A stretch of 64,000 bases of DNA from Bacteroidota bacterium. GTDB lineage: Bacteria > Bacteroidota > Bacteroidia > Chitinophagales > Chitinophagaceae. Positions 10,289-19,217 of the stretch are shown piece by piece. Where the stretch lies: the NCBI GenBank assembly GCA_947476825.1, contig CANJRV010000003.1:1-64000 (forward strand), given 5' to 3'. The position numbers were made by a program, and so were the translations under genes. The notes under the pieces are model-generated. The model worked only from the letters and a program-made list of their open reading frames with translations, did no database searches and was not told where the DNA came from. Numbering within the stretch: position 1 is the first letter of the stretch; each line of letters starts with the position of its first letter.

Positions 10289-10612
10289 TCAATGATTCAT
10301 CTCTAGTTTTTTCAATCGTTGTTCCACATTATCTATTCGTTTACTGTCTTCAGCTAACTTCATGGTCGACAAGTTGACTTGTTGCAGCATTAAGTTTGTT
10401 TTCGCTTGACTTCTTTCCAATTTATCTACTTTCTTCTCGAAGCGTTCATTAAAACTTCTTTGCTCTTCATTGAAAATTTCTTGTCTTTCAATAAATTTTT
10501 TCTGCTTCTCAAAAAACGATTCGTGTTTACTTGAGGATTCCGTCAATTTTTTTAAAGTCAACCCCATATCCAATAGGAGGTTGTAAATTACATCTAATTC
10601 TGTATTTTTCAT
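10289..10612 (-). CDS. coiled-coil hypothetical protein
   Basis: 107 aa, heptad-like charged sequence, lies between feoA-like and hutH-like genes on the same strand. Confidence 0.6.
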   Translation of the reverse strand: MKNTELDVIYNLLLDMGLTLKKLTESSSKHESFFEKQKKFIERQEIFNEEQRSFNERFEKKVDKLERSQAKTNLMLQQVNLSTMKLAEDSKRIDNVEQRLKKLEMNH

Positions 10613-10639
10613 ATAACATGTTTTTGTGCAACAAATATA

Positions 10640-12109
10640 CTATACAATACCATTATATTCCTGCATAAATTGAACGCTTTTTTGAATGTCATCATGTATA
10701 ATTCTATCGTGATGGATGAATGAAATTTGTTGACGATAGGCATGCAATAATTGTTCTATTATTGGAGATGATTTTTTATGTCCACGGAATTCAATGGCTT
10801 GTGTTGCATTCAATAATTCGATAGCCAATATAAGTTCTACATTGTTTACGATTTCATATAATTTAGTTGCTGCGTTGGCGCCCATACTCACATGGTCTTC
10901 TTGTCCATTGCTGCTCACAATGCTATCTACACTAGCTGGTGTACACAATTGTTTGTTTTTACTCACAATAGATGCGGCGGTATATTGAGCAATCATTAAC
11001 CCACTATCTAGTCCTGCGCTTTGAATTAAAAATGGTGGAAGTTGTCGTTGTCCACTAATTAATAAATACGTTCTTCTTTCCGAAATACTTCCCAATTCTG
11101 CAATGGCGATAGCCAAATAATCTAAATTAATGGCAAGAGGTTGACCATGAAAATTACCACCACTTAATATCAAATCTTCATCAGGGAAAATGAGTGGATT
11201 ATCTGTCACTGCATTTATTTCTTGTTCCACAATTTTTTCTACATGTGCTACTGCATCACGGGTTGCGCCATGCACTTGCGGAATACAACGAAAACTGTAA
11301 GGATCTTGTACTTGGGTTTTAGGTGCTGTTGCTAATTCACTTCCTTCCAGAATGCGCAACATATTTTTTGCCACTGCAATTTGCCCTTCATGCTTTCGTA
11401 TGGTATGTATTGAAGCGGTGAATGGTTCGAGCTTTGCATCAAATCCTTCAAATGAAATGGCTGCAATCAAGTCTGCCCATTGCAACAATTTTTTTATTTT
11501 CAATAAACACCAAACGGCATAACTACTCATAAACTGTGTACCGTTAAGTAATGCAAGTCCTTCCTTACTTTGTAATTTCAATGGCGAAAACGGTAAACTA
11601 TTTGCCTTCTGTTTAATACCATTGTTATACACTTCACCATGGTTTAGGAGTGGTAAACTTAAATGTGCTAAGGGTGCTAAATCGCCACTCGCCCCCAAGG
11701 AACCCAATTGATAAACAACTGGCAAAATATTTTGATTATAAAATGTAATCAAGCGTTTGGTTACTTCCAGACTAATGCCACTATTGCCATATGTAAAGTT
11801 CTTTATCTTCAATAACAGCATCAATTTTACAATGTCTTGTGGCACTTCATTACCTAATCCACAAGCATGCGACAAGACTAAATTGGTCTGTAACTGTTCT
11901 ATGTCCTCTGGTGATATTTTTACATTGCATAAAGAACCAAAACCAGTATTAATACCATAATACGTTTTGTCTTCTTCTTGCATTTTTTTATCCAAAAACA
12001 ATCTACATTTTACAATATTGTCCAAGCTAGTTTGGTGAAGCTCGAGTTGTTGCGATAATAAATTTTCAATATCTTCAATAGATAAATTATCAGTCGTTAG
12101 TTGATGCAT
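10640..12109 (-). CDS. hutH: histidine ammonia-lyase (aromatic amino acid ammonia-lyase family)
   Basis: 489 aa; MIO-forming ASG in GSLGASGDLAPLAHLSLPLL; YGINTGFG, NGTQ, FHGQPLA motifs. Confidence 0.92.
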   Translation of the reverse strand: MHQLTTDNLSIEDIENLLSQQLELHQTSLDNIVKCRLFLDKKMQEEDKTYYGINTGFGSLCNVKISPEDIEQLQTNLVLSHACGLGNEVPQDIVKLMLLLKIKNFTYGNSGISLEVTKRLITFYNQNILPVVYQLGSLGASGDLAPLAHLSLPLLNHGEVYNNGIKQKANSLPFSPLKLQSKEGLALLNGTQFMSSYAVWCLLKIKKLLQWADLIAAISFEGFDAKLEPFTASIHTIRKHEGQIAVAKNMLRILEGSELATAPKTQVQDPYSFRCIPQVHGATRDAVAHVEKIVEQEINAVTDNPLIFPDEDLILSGGNFHGQPLAINLDYLAIAIAELGSISERRTYLLISGQRQLPPFLIQSAGLDSGLMIAQYTAASIVSKNKQLCTPASVDSIVSSNGQEDHVSMGANAATKLYEIVNNVELILAIELLNATQAIEFRGHKKSSPIIEQLLHAYRQQISFIHHDRIIHDDIQKSVQFMQEYNGIV

Positions 12110-12116
12110 GTTACGG

Positions 12117-13280
12117 TTACAATTTTATTTTTTCCAATTCTTTCCATCCTACAATTTCTATATCACTTCTTTTTTGGTAAGGATGATCGCCCAAAAGTAA
12201 ATAGTTATTTCCTTTTGGCATTTTTTCTTGTGCATTAAATATATTTATGTTTTGCATAAAGCTACTGTCAAAAGTATTACTGTATTTCATTTCTAATCGA
12301 TGCAATTTTAATCCATCTTCAATCAACAAATCAATTTCTTTTCCATTGCTTTCTCGCCAATAATAGAACTCAGGCTTTTCTCCCTTATTATACATGGTTT
12401 TCATGAGTTCAAGTAGGAGTGCATTTTCAAAAAGTCCACCCTTCAAGTAATGCTCATGCAGTTGTTCTTTCTTTTTTAGATTTAATAGATTACAAGCTAA
12501 ACCAGTATCATAAAAATAGATTTTGGTTGATTTTATTAATCTTTTATTGAAATTATTATGATAGGGTCTGAGTTGAAATAAGATATAGCTACTTTCTAAA
12601 ATACTCAACCAATTTTTCACAGTAGGTGCACTAATGCCCACATCGTTTGCTAATGAATGCATGTTTAATACTTGCCCAATTCGTCCAGCACAAAGTTTGA
12701 GAAAAGTTCTAAATTTTCCCAAATCACCAATGTTAGCCAATTGCCGAACATCCCGTTCTACATAGGTTTCAATGTAGTCGGCATAATATTGCGTTTCCGC
12801 TAATTTTTTATCATACAGTCGAGGATACATCCCTTTAAACAAAAATTCCTCAGTAGTTTTAGGATACCATTTGGTATTTTGTAATTCTTGTAATGAAAAT
12901 GGTAATAATTTAAATAAAGCCACACGACCCGCTAGAGATTGTGATATATTATGTAGCAATAAAAAATTTTGTGACCCACTTAAAATGTATTGCCCCGATT
13001 TATTCGTTTCATCTACATGACTTTGTAAATAAGAAAATAAAGATGGAACTTGTTGCGCTTCATCAATGATTGTCTTACTTGGATATCTAGCTAAAAATCC
13101 CCTCGGGTCTTTCGCTGCAAATTCTCGATTATCAATCGACTCTAAAGAGACATATTCATATGTCGGAAAACTGTTTTTTAGAAAGGTACTCTTACCCGAT
13201 TGTCGTGGACCAGTAATCGCAACAATCGGATATTTCTTGATTAATTTATTGACGACTACAAATAATTGTCGTTGTATCAT
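12117..13280 (-). CDS. ATP-binding protein, AAA_14 / DUF4143 family
   Basis: Walker A GPRQSGKST, IIDEAQ, SGSQNF, C-terminal DUF4143-like DLLIEDG; TACATTTG (- strand 13293-13286) overlaps the 13301 track start, favouring Met at 13280 (MIQRQLF). Confidence 0.92.
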   Translation of the reverse strand: MIQRQLFVVVNKLIKKYPIVAITGPRQSGKSTFLKNSFPTYEYVSLESIDNREFAAKDPRGFLARYPSKTIIDEAQQVPSLFSYLQSHVDETNKSGQYILSGSQNFLLLHNISQSLAGRVALFKLLPFSLQELQNTKWYPKTTEEFLFKGMYPRLYDKKLAETQYYADYIETYVERDVRQLANIGDLGKFRTFLKLCAGRIGQVLNMHSLANDVGISAPTVKNWLSILESSYILFQLRPYHNNFNKRLIKSTKIYFYDTGLACNLLNLKKKEQLHEHYLKGGLFENALLLELMKTMYNKGEKPEFYYWRESNGKEIDLLIEDGLKLHRLEMKYSNTFDSSFMQNINIFNAQEKMPKGNNYLLLGDHPYQKRSDIEIVGWKELEKIKL

Positions 13281-13381
13281 GTATGCAAATGTAAAGTTCA
13301 ATTTTAGATTTACATACTTTTATAATAAAAATCATTCGCGAAGCAACATCAGTATTTTTTGAAATTGAATATTCTATTTAC

Positions 13382-14655
13382 TCAAAAACTAAACACTATT
13401 GGCAATCCAAAAATCACATTCACCGATTTCCCATTTTGTTGGCCAGGTTTCCATTTCGGCATTTTACGTACTACACGTATAGCTTCCTTTCCAAGTTCTT
13501 CACCTTTTTCTGGCATTTCTAGTACTTTTATATCCGTAATTTCTCCATTACTTTTCACTATAAACTTAATATAACTCTACCTTGTATATTGTTGTTCCCA
13601 GCGTTTATTGGGTATTTCAAATTATCCGATAAAAACTTCATCAATGCAGTTTCTCCTCCATTGAATTCTGGCATACTCTCCACATACTCATAAATCTCGA
13701 GTTTTGTTAATATCGTATCCGTCATTCCAGGCATTTCGGCCGCTACTGTATCCTTTGGATTCTTCTTCATTTCATTTATTGATTTGCTATTTGTTTGTGC
13801 AACACTTTGCATACACAAAAGGGTTACCAGTATTATTATTCCTGTTATCACAACAGTCGTTTTTTGCACGAATGCATTTTTAGTGGTTTTGTACAGCATG
13901 GCAATTCTTGTTTTTATGGGATGATTAAAAAAAGGATGAACTAATAAAGTAGGTGTTTGCGAATAAGAAATAACTTGTAGCAAATTGTTGATATAATCTT
14001 CATTTGCAATTTGCTCTGTCGTAAAAGCATCGGCTTCAAACTCATGTACCAATTCCATTTCTTTATGGTAGAAGTATACAAATGGATTCATCCAACAAAT
14101 AGCTTGCAATAAAGAAAAGTATATTTTATCACGGCTATGGTGCAGTTGCACATGTGCTAATTCATGTCGAATAATGGCAGGCAGTATTTCTTTTTTTCTA
14201 CAATTTTCTGGCATAAAGATACTTTTGAAAAAGGAAAAGGGAGATTCGATAGATTGGCTATAATATACATTCCCTTCGGCAGAAGTTTCTTTTTCTGCAT
14301 GTTCCTTTACTCGATAAATAATCACAAATCCTAATGCCATGCGTAATAAGCCCCAGAGCAAACCTACTGTGTATATACCCAAAATAATCTTCGCAAAATC
14401 AAGCTCTTTTTGTTGCAACGCCTTACCATAATTAGATATGTTTTGCAAGTCATGAATAAAATGAGTATTGAACTGTAAAGCCTGTAAAATAAATGTTTCA
14501 GGCAAAGAAATCAATGGTAATACGATGGCTAAAAGCGAAGTGATGATGAGGTATACTCTATTCCATCGATACGTTTTTTCGCTTTTTAGAAGGAGAGCAT
14601 AGAGCGCATAAAATATGCCTAGGAGTAAAATAGTTTTTAAAAAATAGAATATCAA
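13382..14655 (-). pseudogene. BlaR1-like M56 metallopeptidase with C-terminal TonB domain, disrupted by a 1-nt frameshift
   Basis: HELAHVQLHHSRD, DAF; ORF ends ...PEFNGGETALMKFLSDNLKYPINAGNNNIQGRVILSL* at 13558, while the adjacent frame continues IKFIVKSNGEITDIKVLEMPEKGEELGKEAIRVVRKMPKWKPGQQNGKSVNVIFGLPIVFSF* to 13382. Confidence 0.87.
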
Positions 14656-14786
14656 AGTTTCAATTTTGTAAGGTAAATAGTATTCAGAGTATTACGTATG
14701 TAGCAACTTTCAAGTTATAGTAAATGTGTCTTATGATTTAAAATCAGGTATACAAATGCATACATTCTAATTAAACTACAATTGGT

Positions 14787-15758
14787 TTACTCCCAACGTT
14801 TACCAAATCTAAAGTCTGCATAAATATTGTAGAAATTAGATATGTTATCGGTTGTGGTCATAATTGGAATTTTTTGCGTGTATAATTCAGCAGAAGCACC
14901 AATTTCAACACCTAAAAAAGTTTTGCGTGAAGTAGCATAATCAAAATAAAATCCAGAACGTATGGCAAGTCCAGGTTGCAATTTACTGGCACCGATACCT
15001 TTTGTAAAATCGCTGCCTCCTAAAATTGTTCCTTGGTTATTTAAGTCTAAAAAGTATACTTTATTTTGCTCTGTATACTTATCATATTTACGAACATATC
15101 CTGTTCCTTCTGGCAATAACAAATCTAAGTAATATGGTTTTAGAATGCCCAATGACAATGCGGCGGCGTACGACCAATGAATTACAACACTTTTTTTATC
15201 TAAGCGACCTGTAATCGGAACGGAGTTGCCATATCCAATTTTCAATTGATAGAAATTATTTATTTTGCCATACTTATACGAAACTGGCTTTGGTTCATTC
15301 GGGAAAACAATTGAAAAATTTTCATTGATGGTTTTGGATTCTTTCGGGCTCTTTTTTTCTGATATATCGAACCAAAGAAAATTAGTATGTGACTTTTCGG
15401 GATCTTCTATTTTCATAAAACCTCGTTGCACTAAGAAGGACCAACCATCGCTATTCAATCGGAAACCAAAAGCGATTTCTTGTGTAAGTGGTTGAATTTT
15501 TATTCTACGAGCGGCGCGTAAACGTTCATTTTTTTCTTCCAATGCGATCCTTCTTTTTTCCAACTCATTCTCATGCATTGCCTTTAATGAATCTCTTGTT
15601 CTGGTGGTTGCCGTACGAACAGAGTCTGTATATGCACGACGTACAGCATTCAATGAGTCCACTCTTGCCCTTGCTGCTATAGCCGATGAAGACTGGGCTA
15701 TCGTCTGTAAAGACAATCCCATTAGTAAGAAAATTAATATAGATAAAAAGGGTTTCAA
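14787..15758 (-). CDS. hypothetical secreted protein, likely outer-membrane beta-barrel
   Basis: 323 aa with signal peptide, coiled-coil segment, then alternating barrel-like strands. Confidence 0.7.
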   Translation of the reverse strand: MKPFLSILIFLLMGLSLQTIAQSSSAIAARARVDSLNAVRRAYTDSVRTATTRTRDSLKAMHENELEKRRIALEEKNERLRAARRIKIQPLTQEIAFGFRLNSDGWSFLVQRGFMKIEDPEKSHTNFLWFDISEKKSPKESKTINENFSIVFPNEPKPVSYKYGKINNFYQLKIGYGNSVPITGRLDKKSVVIHWSYAAALSLGILKPYYLDLLLPEGTGYVRKYDKYTEQNKVYFLDLNNQGTILGGSDFTKGIGASKLQPGLAIRSGFYFDYATSRKTFLGVEIGASAELYTQKIPIMTTTDNISNFYNIYADFRFGKRWE

Positions 15759-15801
15759 GGAATACCAAAACTAGTGTATTTTTACGAAAATTCACATAAA
15801 T

Positions 15802-16209
15802 ATGACAGCGGAAATAAGCTATGCCGGCGACTTAAGAACGGTTGCCACACATACACAAAGTGGAACAATTGTAGAAACTGATGCACCAAAGGACAATCAA
15901 GGTAGAGGCGAAAAATTTAGCCCGACCGATTTAGTAGCTAGTGCCTTAGGCTCTTGTATGCTAACCATCATGGGCATTGCAGCGCGCACACACGACATTG
16001 ATTTGATAGATACAAAATTAGAAATTGAAAAAATAATGGTTGCCGATCCATTGCGTAGAATAGGGGAAATCAAATTAGTTTTTCATTTCCCAATGGGTAA
16101 AAATTATTCAGATAAAGAAAAAACAATTTTGGAACGCAGTGCCCTGACTTGCCCTGTTTATTTGAGTTTGCATGCAGATGTACAAAAAACGGTTGTGTTT
16201 AATTGGTAG
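15802..16209 (+). CDS. OsmC family protein
   Basis: 135 aa; SPTDLVASALGSCMLTIMGIAA and C-terminal CPVYLSL. Confidence 0.92.
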   Translation: MTAEISYAGDLRTVATHTQSGTIVETDAPKDNQGRGEKFSPTDLVASALGSCMLTIMGIAARTHDIDLIDTKLEIEKIMVADPLRRIGEIKLVFHFPMGKNYSDKEKTILERSALTCPVYLSLHADVQKTVVFNW

Positions 16210-16251
16210 GAAGATGTCAATTACATCCAAAAAAGTAAGTGGAAATAAAAA

Positions 16252-17274
16252 TTAAAATTTGTAAGAAAATCCAATGCCGATTACTTCTTTGAATTGTGTA
16301 CGAGGTCCAATCGCTTCGGGAATTCCATCACCATTTTTATCAATCGATATTTTAATATCATCGTCATACAGCAAATGCGTGGTGATGGTTGCAGAAATAT
16401 ATTTATTTACTTTAAAACCGATAATGTTTTCCCAACTCACATCAACGTTTGATGGATTGTGCAGGTAATTTGAAAACAAATCTAACCTTGATAATAATGA
16501 AACGCTTTTATCTTTGAAGAAAGTGCTTTGATAAACTAATCTGATATATCCGCCAAACTCACTTTTCATTGTTTTGCCATGCGTGAGCAATACGCCTGCA
16601 GAGTCATATGTTGCTTTGTCAACGCCAAACGCGCCAGCATCTGCAAGCAAGGCATTATTAACTATAGTATTCTTAATCGTTAAGGGTGCTATGAAAGCTG
16701 AAAAATGGCCATTCGGTTTATAGTCCATGCCGAGCGCGCCAACCAAATAGGCAGGTGCTAATAAATCAGAAATTTTTGTTGAATCATCTGGATAATTATA
16801 ACCTGGTGTCATTTGTGTTATAAAATTTATCAATGCGGCATAATACCATTTTTTTGAAGCTGCTCTACCAAACTTAGAAGAAAAATCTATTTTATCATCC
16901 GTCTTAATTAGGCCTCCCTTTTTTCCTTGTTTCAGCAAACCATATCCAACATTCAGCATATTGTCACAAGAGGATTTTCCTTTTTTATAGTTTGCATAAA
17001 CGCTTATTAGTCCGTTTATTGACATGGAGTTTTCTCCGCCCGAAGACCAGTTACTAAAGGATGCTTGTGAAAAACCTAGCCCGATTACGCCACCTTTTTT
17101 CCAACCACTGGTTGTGTCAGAACGTGTTGAACGGAGATTTTTTTCTGCTTCTGTTGTTTGTCCAAAAGTGATTTGACTAAAGAGTGTTGCTATAAAAATC
17201 AGTATAACTTTTGCTTTCATCCTGTGTGCTATTTTTTTTGTTTTAAAAATTTTACCGCAAATAAACAAAAGCAA
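16252..17274 (-). CDS. DUF3078 domain-containing protein
   Basis: 340 aa; GWKKGGVIGLGFSQASFSNWSSGGENSMSINGL pattern of DUF3078. Confidence 0.85.
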   Translation of the reverse strand: MLLFICGKIFKTKKIAHRMKAKVILIFIATLFSQITFGQTTEAEKNLRSTRSDTTSGWKKGGVIGLGFSQASFSNWSSGGENSMSINGLISVYANYKKGKSSCDNMLNVGYGLLKQGKKGGLIKTDDKIDFSSKFGRAASKKWYYAALINFITQMTPGYNYPDDSTKISDLLAPAYLVGALGMDYKPNGHFSAFIAPLTIKNTIVNNALLADAGAFGVDKATYDSAGVLLTHGKTMKSEFGGYIRLVYQSTFFKDKSVSLLSRLDLFSNYLHNPSNVDVSWENIIGFKVNKYISATITTHLLYDDDIKISIDKNGDGIPEAIGPRTQFKEVIGIGFSYKF

Positions 17275-17424
17275 ATAATAAAATTACAAGCATTTTACTC
17301 ATTTTATTTATTGCTAACTGCATTCATAATTTTCAATTTGTCTACGATTAAAAGAATAATAAATATGGACAAGGCCATGACAAGTGATGTAAATACAATG
17401 ACTGCGAAGTATTTAATTTACTCC

Positions 17425-17503
17425 CCGCAGAGTCTCCGCCTCGGGACTTTGCGGTTTTGGAACTAAGAAAATTCACGCAGAGCCTGGAGGCGGAAACTCT
17501 GCG
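17425..17503. repeat. GC-rich compound palindromic element
   Basis: ccgcagagtc/gactttgcgg (17425-17434/17445-17454), cgcagag/ctctgcg (17476-17482/17497-17503), and cross-complementary tccgcctc/gaggcgga (17435-17442/17487-17494). Confidence 0.75.
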
Positions 17504-17688
17504 AAGAAAAAAAATCTTTCGAATTTCCAATCGACATTATTATATGAACCGTAAATGCAAGCAACACTATCATCAAAGATTTGCCTTATTTCATGTTCAC
17601 TAATTTTTACATCATTTTTAGTTTTGCAACCAAGTGTGATGAATATTATTCCTAAAAGTATGGTTGTCGCTTGTGATTTAAAAGTCAT
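17473..17688 (-). pseudogene. small lipoprotein N-terminus running into the GC-rich palindromic element
   Basis: MTFKSQATTILLGIIFITLGCKTKNDVKISEHEIRQIFDDSVACIYGSYNNVDWKFE followed by low-plausibility RFFFFAEFPPPGSA encoded by the repeat; lipobox FITLGC. Confidence 0.5.
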
Positions 17689-17716
17689 GATACTTTTTAA
17701 ACAAACACCCCTCCAC

Positions 17717-18859
17717 CTAATACTTACTCATCCCACTTACACTTGGGAAAATGCCATTGGCTAAATCATCTACGATAGGTGAGCTTTGTGAATTGCCGTT
17801 CATAAAGGATTTCCAAATGAGGCGGCCATCACGAACATCTACGCAATAGATATAGCGATCAAAGGAAGTGAAATACACATAAAAACCATAAACTACTGGT
17901 GAAGATTTAATCAAACTACCAGCTGGGTATTTCCAACGAAGCGCGCCAGTAACGTGGTCGATAGCATATAAATTAAAATCATAACTGCCTACCAAAACCG
18001 TATTGGATGTTTCATGTACCGTTGGTGATGAAGAAACTCTTTCTGCTGTTTGGTATTCCCAACGAAGCAAACCAGAGGTAGTATCAATACAATAAATTCC
18101 AAAATCATCACTACCTACTATACACATACCACCATACACCATTGGCGAAGATTGTACTTTATCTGTAGTGCTAAATTGCCATTTAGACGAACCATTTATT
18201 TCGTAAATAGCATATACAAAATTATCAGTACCACCATAATATACTACGCTATTACTCACACTTGGAGAAGATACTACTGGACCAAATGCAATCGGGTTAG
18301 ATTGCCAATTCAATAAACCGGTAGTAGCATTCACCGAAATACATCGGCCCGCTACACCTGCACCATTGTTTACATCTATACCTACAAATACAAATCCATT
18401 CACAACCGTAGGTGAAGTTTTACAAGGGACAGTTGGATCATAAGACCAAACTTGAACACCCGACAAATTCAAACAATATAATTTAGAAGAAGATAAATAG
18501 ATTTTGTCATTATTGATCGCAATGGATGTTGAACTTTCTGGAATGATACCAATATTTGTTTCAATTAAAGCTTTTCCAGTCAAAATATCTACGGCATAAA
18601 AATAGCCAGTCTTGGTAACAAAATAAATTTTTTCTTTGTACAATACTGGCGTCCCTTCGCAATTGCCTTTGGTTATCACTTCCCAATTTTTTACGCCTGT
18701 ATACACACCGTAACTGAGTAAAGTGCCATTGTCTGTTGTGATATAAACAGATTCTAATCTCACTTTTGGCAAAGGCAAATCCGTGCTTTTGGTTTTACTA
18801 CAAGATATCATTGTCGTTATCAAACAAAAAGCGGCAATAGAAAATAGAATATGTTTCAT
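17717..18859 (-). CDS. PQQ-binding-like beta-propeller repeat lipoprotein
   Basis: 380 aa; lipobox TTMISC; repeats such as SSPTVHETSNTVLVGSYDFNLYAIDHVTGALRWKYPAG. Confidence 0.9.
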   Translation of the reverse strand: MKHILFSIAAFCLITTMISCSKTKSTDLPLPKVRLESVYITTDNGTLLSYGVYTGVKNWEVITKGNCEGTPVLYKEKIYFVTKTGYFYAVDILTGKALIETNIGIIPESSTSIAINNDKIYLSSSKLYCLNLSGVQVWSYDPTVPCKTSPTVVNGFVFVGIDVNNGAGVAGRCISVNATTGLLNWQSNPIAFGPVVSSPSVSNSVVYYGGTDNFVYAIYEINGSSKWQFSTTDKVQSSPMVYGGMCIVGSDDFGIYCIDTTSGLLRWEYQTAERVSSSPTVHETSNTVLVGSYDFNLYAIDHVTGALRWKYPAGSLIKSSPVVYGFYVYFTSFDRYIYCVDVRDGRLIWKSFMNGNSQSSPIVDDLANGIFPSVSGMSKY

Positions 18860-19105
18860 GTGTTTATTTTAATTGTCCTTGGTTTACTACATCGGTATTT
18901 GGAATGCCATCTTTGGCGCACTACAATCTAGAGCAGTTTTGACTTGCATTTTAATACAGTACAAAAAGAACGAAACAAATATAAAAGAAAGATGTGACAT
19001 AATTTGCTTTGCGCAAACTATTTTATAGCTATAACTAAATCTAATCCACGTAAAATCGAAGCCAACAAAAACATATACCGCGAATCAGCACTTTCTTTGG
19101 TGACT

Positions 19106-19188
19106 GCATTGCGGCAACGATTGCAACGGAAATCCTTTTTGCTGCGGAGCAAGAAAAAAGATTGAAGTGGAAAGCGTGTACGCCGCCC
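19106..19188 (+). repeat. dispersed nested-palindrome element, copy A
   Basis: gcattgcggcaacgattgcaacggaaatcctttttgctgcggagcaagaaaaaagattgaagtggaaagcgtgtacgccgccc; aligns without gaps to 47488-47570. Confidence 0.85.
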
Positions 19189-19217
19189 TAATTATTTTTA
19201 AACTTTTTTGAATAGTT

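Noticed and set aside
13359-13574. 71-aa + strand ORF
   Set aside because: The opposite strand here encodes the frameshifted TonB domain end, which explains the sequence better.
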